Assembly (NCBI GenBank): GCA_963740455.1
Contig: CAVUEF010000010.1
Span: 62,001-126,000 of the forward strand
Length of the DNA: 64,000 bases
Reading direction: 5' to 3'
Origin: Paucibacter sp963740455
Lineage (GTDB): Bacteria > Pseudomonadota > Gammaproteobacteria > Burkholderiales > Burkholderiaceae_C
The first letter of the stretch is position 1; each line of letters starts with the position of its first letter. Position numbers and translations under genes: made by a program. Under the pieces are notes generated by a model that saw only the letters and a list, made by a program, of their open reading frames with translations, made no database searches and was not told the origin of the DNA. Of the stretch, positions 1 to 6,689 are shown piece after piece.

Positions 1-753
1 GTTGCCGAAGAACGCGCCGCTGTGGATTAGGCGCGAGGCATGCTCCAACAGGCCGGGCTGCTCTTCGGTACCGACAAGCGCGGCGCGAGCGTTGGCGACC
101 TCGCCCATGCCCACGCGCTGCGATGCGGCGGTCTTGCCGGTGTTCATGCCGACGATCTGCGCCGGCGCGGTGATGCGCAGGCCCATGGCATGCTCGGTCA
201 GCAGCTCATAGACGCCGAGCTGCACGGCATGCCCTGCGGTGACGGCGCGTCCATCGACGCCGACAGCGCGACCGCCGGTCTTCAGGTCGCTGATGCCAAG
301 TTGACCGACGACTTCGCGCACGCGGTCAGTGGTGCCGGTGAGCGCAATACCCAGCTCGGGCAGCTCCAGGCGCTCGCATGTGACCTCGACACCTCGGTAG
401 ACCTGGGTCGGCGCGACGTCGAAGCAGTACTTCGTGTGCAGTGCCAGGGCGATCTTCTCGGCGTCACGCGGCGCGGTGTCTTCCCAGTCGACCTCTTCCT
501 GCGGCTTGTGGATCGCATCGACCACGGCGCCGGCGGCGTCATCGGCCGTCACCGGACTGCCACCTGGCAGGCGCGACTGATCGAAGGCGGCGGTACCGGC
601 GTGCACCGCGGTGCCGAGTTGGGCAGCTGCGCTGCGTGGGCTGCGCATGCCGAGGATGTGCTTCGCTTCCCACCTGGCTGGGCAGTCGAAGAGTTCGGCC
701 AGCGAGCTGGCGCGGATTGAGACCATTGTGGTGATTCGATCGGGTGCGTTCAC
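1..753 (-). CDS. PD-(D/E)XK superfamily nuclease (RecB/Cas4-like phage exonuclease), partial
   Basis: The minus-strand frame is open from a GTG at 753 to the window edge, giving 251 residues without the C-terminus. The core motif ISDLKTGGR (D and K of D-X-K) follows a conserved acidic TGTTDRV strand, as in RecB-type nucleases, and the N-terminal 'S.LAEL.DCPARWEAKHIL' pattern fits the same family. Phage members act in recombination or replication as DNA exonucleases. The start has AAGGA upstream and overlaps the previous gene's stop by 4 bp (GTGA), so it is the distal gene of the leftward operon from PL. The exact subfamily is uncertain. Confidence 0.8.
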   Translation of the reverse strand, partial: MNAPDRITTMVSIRASSLAELFDCPARWEAKHILGMRSPRSAAAQLGTAVHAGTAAFDQSRLPGGSPVTADDAAGAVVDAIHKPQEEVDWEDTAPRDAEKIALALHTKYCFDVAPTQVYRGVEVTCERLELPELGIALTGTTDRVREVVGQLGISDLKTGGRAVGVDGRAVTAGHAVQLGVYELLTEHAMGLRITAPAQIVGMNTGKTAASQRVGMGEVANARAALVGTEEQPGLLEHASRLIHSGAFFGN

Positions 754-914
754 AGTGTTTCCTTCACGTAGAAAATGGATGCCAGCCAGCGCAAGATCGC
801 GCGCCATAGGCCTGTCTTGGGTTTGTGCGGCCCGTCGATCACGCCAGGCGCGAAGGCTGGGCAGGTGGTGCCGTCGCGGGTGCATTTGCCGTCGCAGCAG
901 AATCGAGAGTCCAT
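750..914 (-). CDS. Small Cys-rich phage protein
   Basis: This is a 54-residue protein. The N-terminus has a Cys cluster (FCCDGKCTRDGTTC) and the C-terminus a short hydrophobic stretch (WRAILRWLASIF). The ATG at 914 is preferred over the ATG at 971 because the upstream gene ends at 919 and a G-rich Shine-Dalgarno-like stretch precedes it. Its stop overlaps the GTG of the nuclease gene. Many phages carry such short Cys-cluster proteins; no function is assigned. Confidence 0.55.
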   Translation of the reverse strand: MDSRFCCDGKCTRDGTTCPAFAPGVIDGPHKPKTGLWRAILRWLASIFYVKETL

Positions 915-918
915 GCAG

Positions 919-1371
919 TCAATCCCCCGCCAATCTGCAAGCAGGCCGAGCCCAGCGCTCGCACGTCTCATCGAGATCTACCGGGTCGAAATCCACCCAC
1001 GGCACCAGCTCAGCCGGGCTCTTGTCGGCGGCGCGCGCCTTGCGCCAGCAAAGGAAGGCGCGGTACTGCTGCTTGTAGCGCTGGCGCACGTCGATGGCCA
1101 TGTCGTCGAAGCGCGTCGCCGGGAAGACGTCGGCCTTCTGAAACTCGCAGCCCTCCGGGACGAGGTCCGAAGCTTCCGGCATGTCGGCCAGGGTCGCCTG
1201 CAGGATCTCGATGCGCTGCTCGTAGTAGCGGGCGCTACCGCCATCGCGGCGCCATTCCTTGCGGACGTAGTGAACGGTGATGATCCAGGGCCACAACGTG
1301 CAGCGCGCCAGGATCGCGGCGGTGTTGGCCGGGCTGATGGCAATGGCCAGAGATTGCAGGGCGGCGCTCAT
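919..1371 (-). CDS. Hypothetical phage early protein
   Basis: 150 residues, mostly soluble, with a Trp/Arg-rich middle (VHYVRKEWRRDGG) and an acidic C-terminal third (PWVDFDPVDLDE). I do not recognise the family. The ATG overlaps the stop of the LPD29 gene by 4 bp (ATGA), which supports translation in the same leftward operon driven by PL. Confidence 0.6.
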   Translation of the reverse strand: MSAALQSLAIAISPANTAAILARCTLWPWIITVHYVRKEWRRDGGSARYYEQRIEILQATLADMPEASDLVPEGCEFQKADVFPATRFDDMAIDVRQRYKQQYRAFLCWRKARAADKSPAELVPWVDFDPVDLDETCERWARPACRLAGD

Positions 1372-1982
1372 GCCGGCACCTGATCAGCAGTAGCGGTAAC
1401 GGCCGTCGCCTTTGGGAGGGCCCAGGTGCGGCGGTAAGCCTCGGTACGAATCAGGACGTTCAGTGCGTCATTCAAGCCCGGGACGATCACCGAGTACAGC
1501 CGTCCGGACAGAAACTGTGCGGCTGTCGGGCGCTCGATGCCTGCCATATTGCTGGGGTAGCGAGCGAACACCGTGCGGATGGCCGACTCAATGGCTGCCG
1601 TGCTGTCAGCGCGGTTGCAGAACACGTACTTGGCATCACCAAAGGCATCGGTCCACGAATCTCGGCTGTATTCGTAGATGTCTTCCATGCCGTTGAAGCT
1701 GCCGCCGCTGTACTTCTTGGCGATCTCTTCGACCTGGCCAGTGGTCGGACCATCGGTCCAATCGACGTTGATCGAGGTGCCGCCGCTGTAGCGATCAGTG
1801 CGCACAGAGAACTTGATCACCGGATAGGCGCGCTTCAGTTCGATTCGAATGTTCTTTGCCGCCGCGTTCAGCGAGTCGTTCTTGCCGCGCTGATCGCCCA
1901 CAGCGATAAGGTGGGGGTAGGCGGCCTGCATGGCGGCTGCAGCTACTGCTCGCGCTGCTTGTTGGGCTTTCCAGTCACTCAT
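1368..1982 (-). CDS. LPD29 domain-containing early protein
   Basis: 204 residues from the ATG at 1982, which has GGAG six bases upstream; the upstream in-frame ATGs at 1994 and 2036 lack this. Residues ~45-125 match the pattern I know for large polyvalent protein associated domain 29: IRIELKRAYPVIKFSVR, then SGGTSINVDWTDGPT, then GSFNGMEDIYEY. LPD domains usually occur inside giant phage proteins delivered into the cell; here one stands nearly alone as first gene of an early operon. Its biochemical role is unknown; host take-over or anti-defence is only a guess. Repressed through the OL operators just upstream. Confidence 0.75.
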   Translation of the reverse strand: MSDWKAQQAARAVAAAAMQAAYPHLIAVGDQRGKNDSLNAAAKNIRIELKRAYPVIKFSVRTDRYSGGTSINVDWTDGPTTGQVEEIAKKYSGGSFNGMEDIYEYSRDSWTDAFGDAKYVFCNRADSTAAIESAIRTVFARYPSNMAGIERPTAAQFLSGRLYSVIVPGLNDALNVLIRTEAYRRTWALPKATAVTATADQVPA

Positions 1983-2013
1983 CTTGTGCTCCATCGGGTT
2001 GTTCGATGGATGT

Positions 2014-2043
2014 AGAATAGCGCCGCTAGTGCGCAACTGTCAA
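2014..2043 (-). promoter_or_regulatory. Leftward early promoter PL
   Basis: On the minus strand there is a perfect -35 TTGACA (2043-2038), an 18-bp spacer and a -10 TATTCT (2019-2014), about 30 bp ahead of the LPD29 start. Both hexamers are touched by the operator dyads at 2016-2030 and 2042-2056, so repressor binding would block RNA polymerase directly. Confidence 0.75.
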
Positions 2044-2056
2044 TAGGGGCGCTAGT
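2016..2056. promoter_or_regulatory. Operator cluster OL (two 15-bp dyads)
   Basis: Two sites: 2016-2030 AATAGCGCCGCTAGT and 2042-2056 AATAGGGGCGCTAGT. Against the perfect dyad ACTAGGGGCGCTAGT at 3658-3672 they match 12/15 and 14/15, with the half-sites largely kept. They start 26 bp apart. The same motif occurs three times between repressor and cro, so the phage repressor (and probably Cro) is the likely ligand. Confidence 0.75.
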
Positions 2057-2084
2057 GTTTCGCGAAAATATTTTCTGAGGTCGC

Positions 2085-2108
2085 AAAAAAGCCCGCTCAA
2101 GGCGGGCT
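2085..2108 (-). terminator. Rho-independent terminator of the repressor operon
   Basis: A 7-bp GC-rich stem (AGCCCGC/GCGGGCT) with a 5-base loop is followed on the minus strand by six T. It would end leftward transcripts coming from the repressor gene and its followers, just before PL starts a new leftward unit. Confidence 0.8.
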
Positions 2109-2119
2109 CAGGAGATCAG

Positions 2120-2479
2120 ATGAAGATTGCTGGAATGTGGATTGCTGAGGACGACGGCGCTCTGGTGCCTCACGAGATCAAGGTGGGGCCGCGCATTGCG
2201 ATCGTGGCCAGCGATATGGGTTCGATCAGCCCGGCGCTGATGCACGCCTTGCCGCCCCCCTGGCCAGGTATTGTGGGCTGGTGTCTTGCGCGGTGCGTCT
2301 TGCGGCCTACGAGAGTTGTCTTGCTGCTGCGCTGTGGTCCACTGGGCGCACGCCTTGAGCCTGCAGTACGTGAGCAAGATGTTCGAGCACTGCTTGGCTT
2401 AGAAACAGGTGCAAGGGTACGGGTGCTACTGAGTATTCTGGCAGTGGTGATCCCTCGACCACGACGGGCGCCACATTGA
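2120..2479 (+). CDS. Doubtful plus-strand phage reading frame
   Basis: A 119-codon frame starting at 2120 has GGAG well placed, and its first ~50 residues look protein-like (MKIAGMWIAEDDGALVPHEI). From about 2300 on it runs opposite to the better supported minus-strand gene at 2307-2603 and becomes Arg/Leu-rich as antisense frames do. Either a short real gene with an unusual end or spurious. No function can be proposed. Confidence 0.3.
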   Translation: MKIAGMWIAEDDGALVPHEIKVGPRIAIVASDMGSISPALMHALPPPWPGIVGWCLARCVLRPTRVVLLLRCGPLGARLEPAVREQDVRALLGLETGARVRVLLSILAVVIPRPRRAPH

Positions 2480-2603
2480 GGCTCAGCAGTGCTGCGCGGC
2501 GACTTTCTCCGATGTGAACTTCGTGCAGGCTACTTTGCCCGATGACCTGCAGGTGCAGGCCATGGACGCGAAGCCAGGCGGTGATGTCATGGCCATCGCT
2601 CAT
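2307..2603 (-). CDS. Hypothetical protein of the lysogenic cassette
   Basis: 98 residues beginning MSDGHDITAWLRVHGLHLQV. The ATG overlaps the stop of the HNH gene (ATGA), so it is very probably co-translated with it. The frame is continuous with a longer open frame to 2948, but that upper part overlaps the HNH gene in another frame and reads as shadow. No family recognised. Last gene before the terminator at 2085-2108. Confidence 0.5.
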   Translation of the reverse strand: MSDGHDITAWLRVHGLHLQVIGQSSLHEVHIGESRRAALLSLNVAPVVVEGSPLPEYSVAPVPLHLFLSQAVLEHLAHVLQAQGVRPVDHSAAARQLS

Positions 2604-2872
2604 TGCTTTGCCCTGCACCGCTTGACCTCTTCGCGGTCTTTGACCTTGGCGTCGGCTACGGTCTGCCACTGCATGTTGCCCGGATGATCGGGGCCGCCAG
2701 CGCACAGCGGAACGATATGGTCGATTACATAGCCTGGGCACGCGCCGCGGGTGTTGCCGTTGGCCGGGCAGGGAGTTGCGCGGTGAAACTCGTGCTTGAC
2801 GCTGGTGCTGCGCTGGGTGGATTGCGCACTTGCAGAAAACAAGCCGATGGCAAGGATTATGGCGGTCCTCAA
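2600..2872 (-). CDS. Small HNH endonuclease with predicted signal peptide
   Basis: 90 residues from a TTG at 2872, directly after the stop of the membrane protein gene (2875). The N-terminus RTAIILAIGLFSASAQ looks like a Sec signal peptide with cleavage near ASA-Q. The mature part carries the HNH core: PCPANG, CPGYVIDHIVPL (first His), GGPDHPGN (Asn) and NMQW, as in short bacterial HNH signature proteins. The reaction would be metal-dependent DNA cleavage, here possibly in the periplasm. It sits behind the repressor, so it is likely made in the lysogen. The TTG start is inferred from the signal peptide and spacing; a longer start at 3037 would overlap the upstream gene. Confidence 0.7.
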   Translation of the reverse strand: MRTAIILAIGLFSASAQSTQRSTSVKHEFHRATPCPANGNTRGACPGYVIDHIVPLCAGGPDHPGNMQWQTVADAKVKDREEVKRCRAKQ

Positions 2873-2874
2873 GG

Positions 2875-3054
2875 CTATCCAAATATCGGGCGCAGCACCA
2901 CCCAATAGATTGGCCACATCGTAGATAGGATGGCATTGAGTGGAACAACGATCAACCAGTTCCACCAGGTGTAGACGTAACCATCGAACAATGTCAGGTA
3001 CACGAAGGTCGAAAAGTCGATCGCGAAGTAGGCCCACAGTGCCAGTGATTTCAA
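2875..3054 (-). CDS. Small two-helix membrane protein
   Basis: 59 residues from a TTG with a strong GGAGG six bases upstream; the longer frame from 3144 overlaps the repressor end. Two hydrophobic segments (ALWAYFAIDFSTFVYLTLF and WNWLIVVPLNAIL) with aromatic residues at the ends suggest an inner-membrane hairpin. It lies between repressor and HNH nuclease in one leftward unit. Superinfection exclusion is a plausible role for such a lysogen-expressed small membrane protein, but nothing in the sequence proves it. Confidence 0.6.
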   Translation of the reverse strand: MKSLALWAYFAIDFSTFVYLTLFDGYVYTWWNWLIVVPLNAILSTMWPIYWVVLRPIFG

Positions 3055-3097
3055 ACGATTCCTCCAGTGGGGAAGCGGTAGATTGAGGCGCCAGACC

Positions 3098-3625
3098 TCA
3101 TGCCGCTTGCGTTTGCTGCTCGCGGGACCGATCACGGATCTCAAAAGGGCGTGGATTGGCCTGAATATCGAGGTTCAGCTGCGAAGAGACCATCAATAGG
3201 GCGCCTTGCAGCTGCTGAAGCTGTGACTCCTTCAGATTGCGCACCTTCTCGGGATCAATCCCCGGGAATGGCCATAGCACGCGCATGCGGTCACCTTCAA
3301 ATTTCTGCGCGAGCTCGTCGATCTCCCTGGCCAGGCGCGGGCTGAAGTCTGCAATCGAGCAGCCAAGCCCTCGTGCGAAGCCTCTGGCGGCCTTCTTGCT
3401 CAGCGCTGTGCGCCCGTGCAAGAAGAAACCGACCGCGGCCTGGTTGCCGATGTCGTATTCGGCGCCGAATGCCGACTGCGTGTGCAGCCCCCTGGCTCGG
3501 CGCTCTTCGATCGTATTGTTCCAAAGCGCGAGCAACAGCTCCGCCTCCGTCTTGTTTTCTGGCGTGATCTTGCCGCGCCGATTGTTTGCATCTTCCATGC
3601 GGGAATGATTGGCGCCCCTATTCAT
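3098..3625 (-). CDS. Phage repressor (CI-like, helix-turn-helix, no S24 peptidase)
   Basis: 175 residues. The N-terminal ~100 residues contain a helix-turn-helix of the repressor type: QSAFGAEYDIGNQAAVGFFLHGRTALSKKAA is split over residues ~49-80 and followed by FARGLGCSIADFSPRLA. There is no S24 (LexA-like) self-cleavage domain after it, only a short helical tail with a Gln-rich segment, so induction would need another route (antirepressor or Cro competition). Divergent from cro across the three OR sites, the outermost of which lies at its own 5' end. The start at 3625 has only a weak Shine-Dalgarno; the ATG at 3598 is an alternative. Confidence 0.8.
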   Translation of the reverse strand: MNRGANHSRMEDANNRRGKITPENKTEAELLLALWNNTIEERRARGLHTQSAFGAEYDIGNQAAVGFFLHGRTALSKKAARGFARGLGCSIADFSPRLAREIDELAQKFEGDRMRVLWPFPGIDPEKVRNLKESQLQQLQGALLMVSSQLNLDIQANPRPFEIRDRSREQQTQAA

Positions 3626-3672
3626 AAACTCAACTAGCGACCCTATTGACGCAACGAACTAGGGGCGCTAGT
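3608..3672. promoter_or_regulatory. Operator cluster OR (three 15-bp dyads)
   Basis: Sites at 3608-3622, 3633-3647 and 3658-3672, each exactly 25 bp from the next. The last is a perfect dyad ACTAGGGGCGCTAGT (ACTAG-N5-CTAGT); the middle one matches it 13/15 and the first 12/15, both in the opposite orientation. The first site overlaps the 5' end of the repressor gene and the last lies between -35 and -10 of PR. The layout resembles a lambda-type OR region. Confidence 0.8.
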
Positions 3673-3674
3673 AT
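3646..3674 (+). promoter_or_regulatory. Rightward early promoter PR (probably leaderless cro transcript)
   Basis: -35 TTGACG (3646-3651), 17-bp spacer, -10 TAGTAT (3669-3674). Transcription would begin about 7 bases later, at or next to the cro ATG at 3681, and there is no Shine-Dalgarno before that ATG, so the cro message is probably leaderless. The spacer contains the perfect operator 3658-3672. Confidence 0.75.
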
Positions 3675-3680
3675 TGGCGC

Positions 3681-3923
3681 ATGAACGCATTCACCCAGAT
3701 CAGACAACGCCTCGGAATCTCTCAGGCTGCTATTGCCGAAGAACTTGGGTGCACGCAGGGGAACGTGTCTTTCTATGAGGTGCGCGACCAGACGGTACCA
3801 CCCGAGATTGCACGCAAGCTTATTGGCGCTTGCGCCGCGCGAGGCCTGGCCATCAGCTTCGATCACATCTACGGGTCGGCAGAGTTGCCGACGGCAGAGA
3901 CTGTCGAATCGAAGGAAGCCTGA
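3681..3923 (+). CDS. Cro-like repressor
   Basis: 80 residues. Residues ~3-45 form an XRE-type helix-turn-helix (TQIRQRLGISQAAIAEELGC, then TQGNVSFYE), followed by a short segment like Cro proteins of the YdaS/Cro type (IARKLIGACAARGLAISFDHIYG). Divergent to the repressor gene and first gene of the rightward early unit. Likely binds the same ACTAG-N5-CTAGT operators and turns down the repressor during lytic growth. Confidence 0.85.
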   Translation: MNAFTQIRQRLGISQAAIAEELGCTQGNVSFYEVRDQTVPPEIARKLIGACAARGLAISFDHIYGSAELPTAETVESKEA

Positions 3924-3934
3924 CCGATGCGCCA

Positions 3935-4084
3935 TCACGCATCCCCCCTCAGAGCGCGCGCCGCCAGCAGCAGCTCGCCGGCCTGGATCTCCATGTCGTG
4001 CGCTGCTCTCTCGCTGCAGCGGCGCAGCAGTAGCGCCAGCGCAATCCGTGCCCAGCGCTCGACATCTATTTCGTTCTTGTCCAT
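3935..4084 (-). CDS. Possible small antisense protein between cro and cII-like gene
   Basis: A 49-residue frame (start MDKNEIDVERWARIALALLL) reads leftward in the gap between two rightward genes. Its composition is protein-like (acidic start, amphipathic Leu/Arg helix), better than the plus-strand frame on the same bases, which is mostly Ser/Arg/Ala. No clear ribosome binding site. An upstream ATG at 4135 would make it 66 residues. Without homologues this remains tentative. Confidence 0.35.
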   Translation of the reverse strand: MDKNEIDVERWARIALALLLRRCSERAAHDMEIQAGELLLAARALRGDA

Positions 4085-4141
4085 GGGGCTCAGTGTGTTT
4101 TTTTTGTCCCTTTCTGAGACGGCAACAGACCGCAACGCGAC

Positions 4142-4534
4142 ATGACATCTCTTGCGCAGTCCTCCAAATCATCACAGCTGACGCTCAACTTCGAGCCACT
4201 GCTGCCTGATCGATTTCCGACGCTGCGCTCCTATGTGGCGCACCGATCGACAGTGCAGCAGAAGAGCCAGAAGACCATCGCTGCTGACATGGACATGAGC
4301 CCATCGACCCTGAGCCGAAAACTGAATCCGACTGATGGAGATACCCAGCGCTTCAATCTGGATGACCTGGAGGGCTATGTCGAATCCACTGGGGACGTAG
4401 GGGCCGTGATCGAGTATCTGGCAGCCAAGTACATGGACAACGATGAGGCGCGGCGTGCCCGGGTGCTGTCGAAGGTCGAAGGAATGCTTCCCGAGTTGAT
4501 GTCGATGCTGGCGTCGATGAAAGCGACAGCATGA
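4142..4534 (+). CDS. CII-like phage regulatory protein
   Basis: 130 residues. A helix-turn-helix lies at ~40-65 (KTIAADMDMSPSTLSRKLNP) followed by a C-terminal helical part ending in AVIEYLAAKYM, a pattern seen in phage CII-type regulators of beta-proteobacteria. Position right after cro fits that role, activation of lysogenic promoters. The next gene starts within its stop (ATGA). Confidence 0.65.
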   Translation: MTSLAQSSKSSQLTLNFEPLLPDRFPTLRSYVAHRSTVQQKSQKTIAADMDMSPSTLSRKLNPTDGDTQRFNLDDLEGYVESTGDVGAVIEYLAAKYMDNDEARRARVLSKVEGMLPELMSMLASMKATA

Positions 4535-4926
4535 CCAAGACCTACGAGCCCCTCATCGGCACCATTCCCTACGCCTGCGTGCAGTTCATGCGCCGGTTGC
4601 CGCCCGGCTCGCAAGTGAAGTCCGTCGAGCTGGCGGACTGCATCGGTCAGTCCGGGATGAGCCTGACGCCGTATCTGACCTTGGCGATCGACACCGGCCT
4701 GATCGTTGTCCACAAGACCTGTGGATCTCGCAACGTGGCCTATTCGCTCAATGAGACCGCCGAGGCGATCGGTCAGCGTGCCGAGCAAGAAGCGCTGCGC
4801 ATCGCGCTGTGGTCGGACGGCCAGCTGATCTTCGAGCGCAAGGGCGAGCGCATGGTCTTCAGCGTCGCCGAGACGCGGCAGATCGTGGCGTATCTGGAAC
4901 GAATGGCCGAGGAGTCACACGTATGA
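4531..4926 (+). CDS. Hypothetical early protein with winged-helix-like features
   Basis: 131 residues. The middle (VKSVELADCIGQSGMSLTPY, then LTLAIDTGLIVVHKTCG) has the spacing of a helix-turn-helix followed by a wing, so DNA binding is possible. Overlaps its neighbours on both sides by 4 bp (ATGA), so it is part of a tightly coupled early operon ahead of the helicase gene. Family not recognised. Confidence 0.6.
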   Translation: MTKTYEPLIGTIPYACVQFMRRLPPGSQVKSVELADCIGQSGMSLTPYLTLAIDTGLIVVHKTCGSRNVAYSLNETAEAIGQRAEQEALRIALWSDGQLIFERKGERMVFSVAETRQIVAYLERMAEESHV

Positions 4927-5138
4927 ATTATCGCAACGAGTGCGCCCAGATCTTCCCGGTCGACTACCGCAACGCGCTGCAGGCCGCGGCTGCCCAGCGC
5001 GACTACAACCGGATCGACCGCCTGACGGATGAGATGGCCCACCAGGGCCTTGTGCGCCGGCGCGACGACGGGACGATGTTCGAGTCGATTGCGGCGAAGG
5101 AACCGATCCCAAGCAGTGCAGGCGAGAGCTGTGGATGA
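4923..5138 (+). CDS. Hypothetical small early protein
   Basis: 71 residues from the ATG at 4923, which overlaps the previous stop (ATGA). Helical and charged (AAAQRDYNRIDRLTDEMAHQ), no motif recognised. Sits directly before the replicative helicase, so an accessory replication role is possible but unproven. Confidence 0.6.
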   Translation: MNYRNECAQIFPVDYRNALQAAAAQRDYNRIDRLTDEMAHQGLVRRRDDGTMFESIAAKEPIPSSAGESCG

Positions 5139-5175
5139 GGCAACTCTGTCTCGTGTCGAAAGGGGCGCGCAGCTC

Positions 5176-6687
5176 ATGAACGTCCCAAGCAATGGGCCGC
5201 CGCCAGTTCTTCCCGGTGAGGGTGAATTCGCCCGTTTGCGTGTGCCTCCGCACTCCAACGAGGCCGAGCAGAGCGTTCTCGGCGGCCTGTTGTTCGACAG
5301 CTCGGCGTTCAGCAAGATCTCCGACCAGCTGCAGCAGGGCGACTTCTACGCGCACGCGCATCGATCCATCTTCACGGCGATCACATCGCTGATCACAGAC
5401 GCCAAGCCGGTCGACGTGGTGACGGTCTTCGAGCGCTTGGGCGCCGAGGCCGACGACGCCGGCGGACTGGCCTACATCAACGCCCTGGCGCAAAGCGTGG
5501 CCAGCGCGGCCAATATCAGCCGCTATGCCGAGATCATTGTCGAGCGTGCCACACTGCGTTCGATCATCTCGACCGTCGAGGACGCTGCAGCCAAGGCCTT
5601 CCAGAACGAGAGCGCGGCCCAGGTGCTCGACGACGCCAAGGTGGCGCTCGGCCGCTTGTCTGAGGTGCGCCGGCTCGGCTCGAAACGCGTTCCCATCCTC
5701 GGCCTGGCGGATCTGCGCGAGCATTCGCACGCGATCAGCTGGGTGGTCAAGCATGTGATCCCCGCCGAGTCGATCGGCATGCTCTACGGCGGCAGCGGTA
5801 CCTTCAAGAGCTTCATCGCGCTCGATGCGGCGCTGCACATCGCGCACGGCCTACCGTGGATGGGCAGGCGCACACAGCAGGGCAGCGTGCTCTATATCGC
5901 CGCCGAGGGGGGTGCTGGTCTTTGGGCCCGCATCTGCGCTTGGCACAGATCTCGGCGCCTGCAGTGGGGCGATGTTCCGTTTCACGTCATACCGGCTGCG
6001 CTCGATCTGACCGCAGATGCCTGGCGCGTCGTGGAGGCAGCACAAGGCAAGGGTGTTTCACCTTCGCTCGTGGTGATCGACACGCTCAGCCAGACCTATG
6101 CCGGCGAGGAAAACAGCGCCAACGAGATGGCAAACTACTTCCGCGAGCTGGGCAACCGATTCCGGGCTCTATGGCAGTGCGCGGTGCTGCTGATCCACCA
6201 CACGGGCCACCAGGCGACCGAGCGCCCCCGCGGCTCCAGCGCCATCCGCGCGAATCTTGACTTCATGCTCGGTGTGTTTCGCGACGAGAAGGAGATGCTG
6301 GCCACGCTGACCTGTGCGAAGCAAAAGGACGGCGATGCCTTCGACGACGCGACTTTCTCGCTGAGCGTTCACGAGCTCGGTACCGACGATGACGGCGACG
6401 TGGTCACTTCGCTGGTCGCGCGCCACCTGAGCAGCGCCGAAGACATCACCGACGCCATGCAGCACGAGCGCAGCGCCGGCCGCGGCGGCAAGAACCAGCT
6501 GCTGCTGGGCCTGCTGCAGAACGGGAGTAAGGAGACGGATCTGCGCAAAGCGTTCTATGCCGAGTGCGGTATCGAGTCGGCTGATTCACGTCGCCAGGCC
6601 TATCTGCGCGCCAAGACCTGGGCCACGAAGGCTGGCTTCATGGAAGTCGCCGAAGGCCATGTGATCACCTTGAAACAAGGAATCTGA
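5176..6687 (+). CDS. Replicative helicase: DnaB N-terminal domain fused to RepA-like AAA ATPase
   Basis: 503 residues from the ATG at 5176 (a GTG at 5131 is also possible). Residues ~22-160 match the DnaB N-terminal domain (HSNEAEQSVLGGLLFDSSAF). From ~170 on there is a RecA/RepA-fold ATPase: Walker A YGGSGTFKSF at ~204-213, Walker B-like SLVVIDTL, then LIHHTGHQ and RGSSAIRANLDF. The combination is typical of phage and plasmid replication initiators that open or unwind the origin. The GTGAC repeat array starts right behind its stop codon, which supports an initiator role. Preceded by an operon of small genes with 4-bp overlaps. Confidence 0.85.
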   Translation: MNVPSNGPPPVLPGEGEFARLRVPPHSNEAEQSVLGGLLFDSSAFSKISDQLQQGDFYAHAHRSIFTAITSLITDAKPVDVVTVFERLGAEADDAGGLAYINALAQSVASAANISRYAEIIVERATLRSIISTVEDAAAKAFQNESAAQVLDDAKVALGRLSEVRRLGSKRVPILGLADLREHSHAISWVVKHVIPAESIGMLYGGSGTFKSFIALDAALHIAHGLPWMGRRTQQGSVLYIAAEGGAGLWARICAWHRSRRLQWGDVPFHVIPAALDLTADAWRVVEAAQGKGVSPSLVVIDTLSQTYAGEENSANEMANYFRELGNRFRALWQCAVLLIHHTGHQATERPRGSSAIRANLDFMLGVFRDEKEMLATLTCAKQKDGDAFDDATFSLSVHELGTDDDGDVVTSLVARHLSSAEDITDAMQHERSAGRGGKNQLLLGLLQNGSKETDLRKAFYAECGIESADSRRQAYLRAKTWATKAGFMEVAEGHVITLKQGI

Positions 6688-6689
6688 CC

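Noticed and set aside
40..720. Long plus-strand frame opposite the nuclease gene
   Set aside because: The minus strand has the D-X-K nuclease motif, a ribosome site and 4-bp operon overlaps; the plus frame is its antisense shadow.
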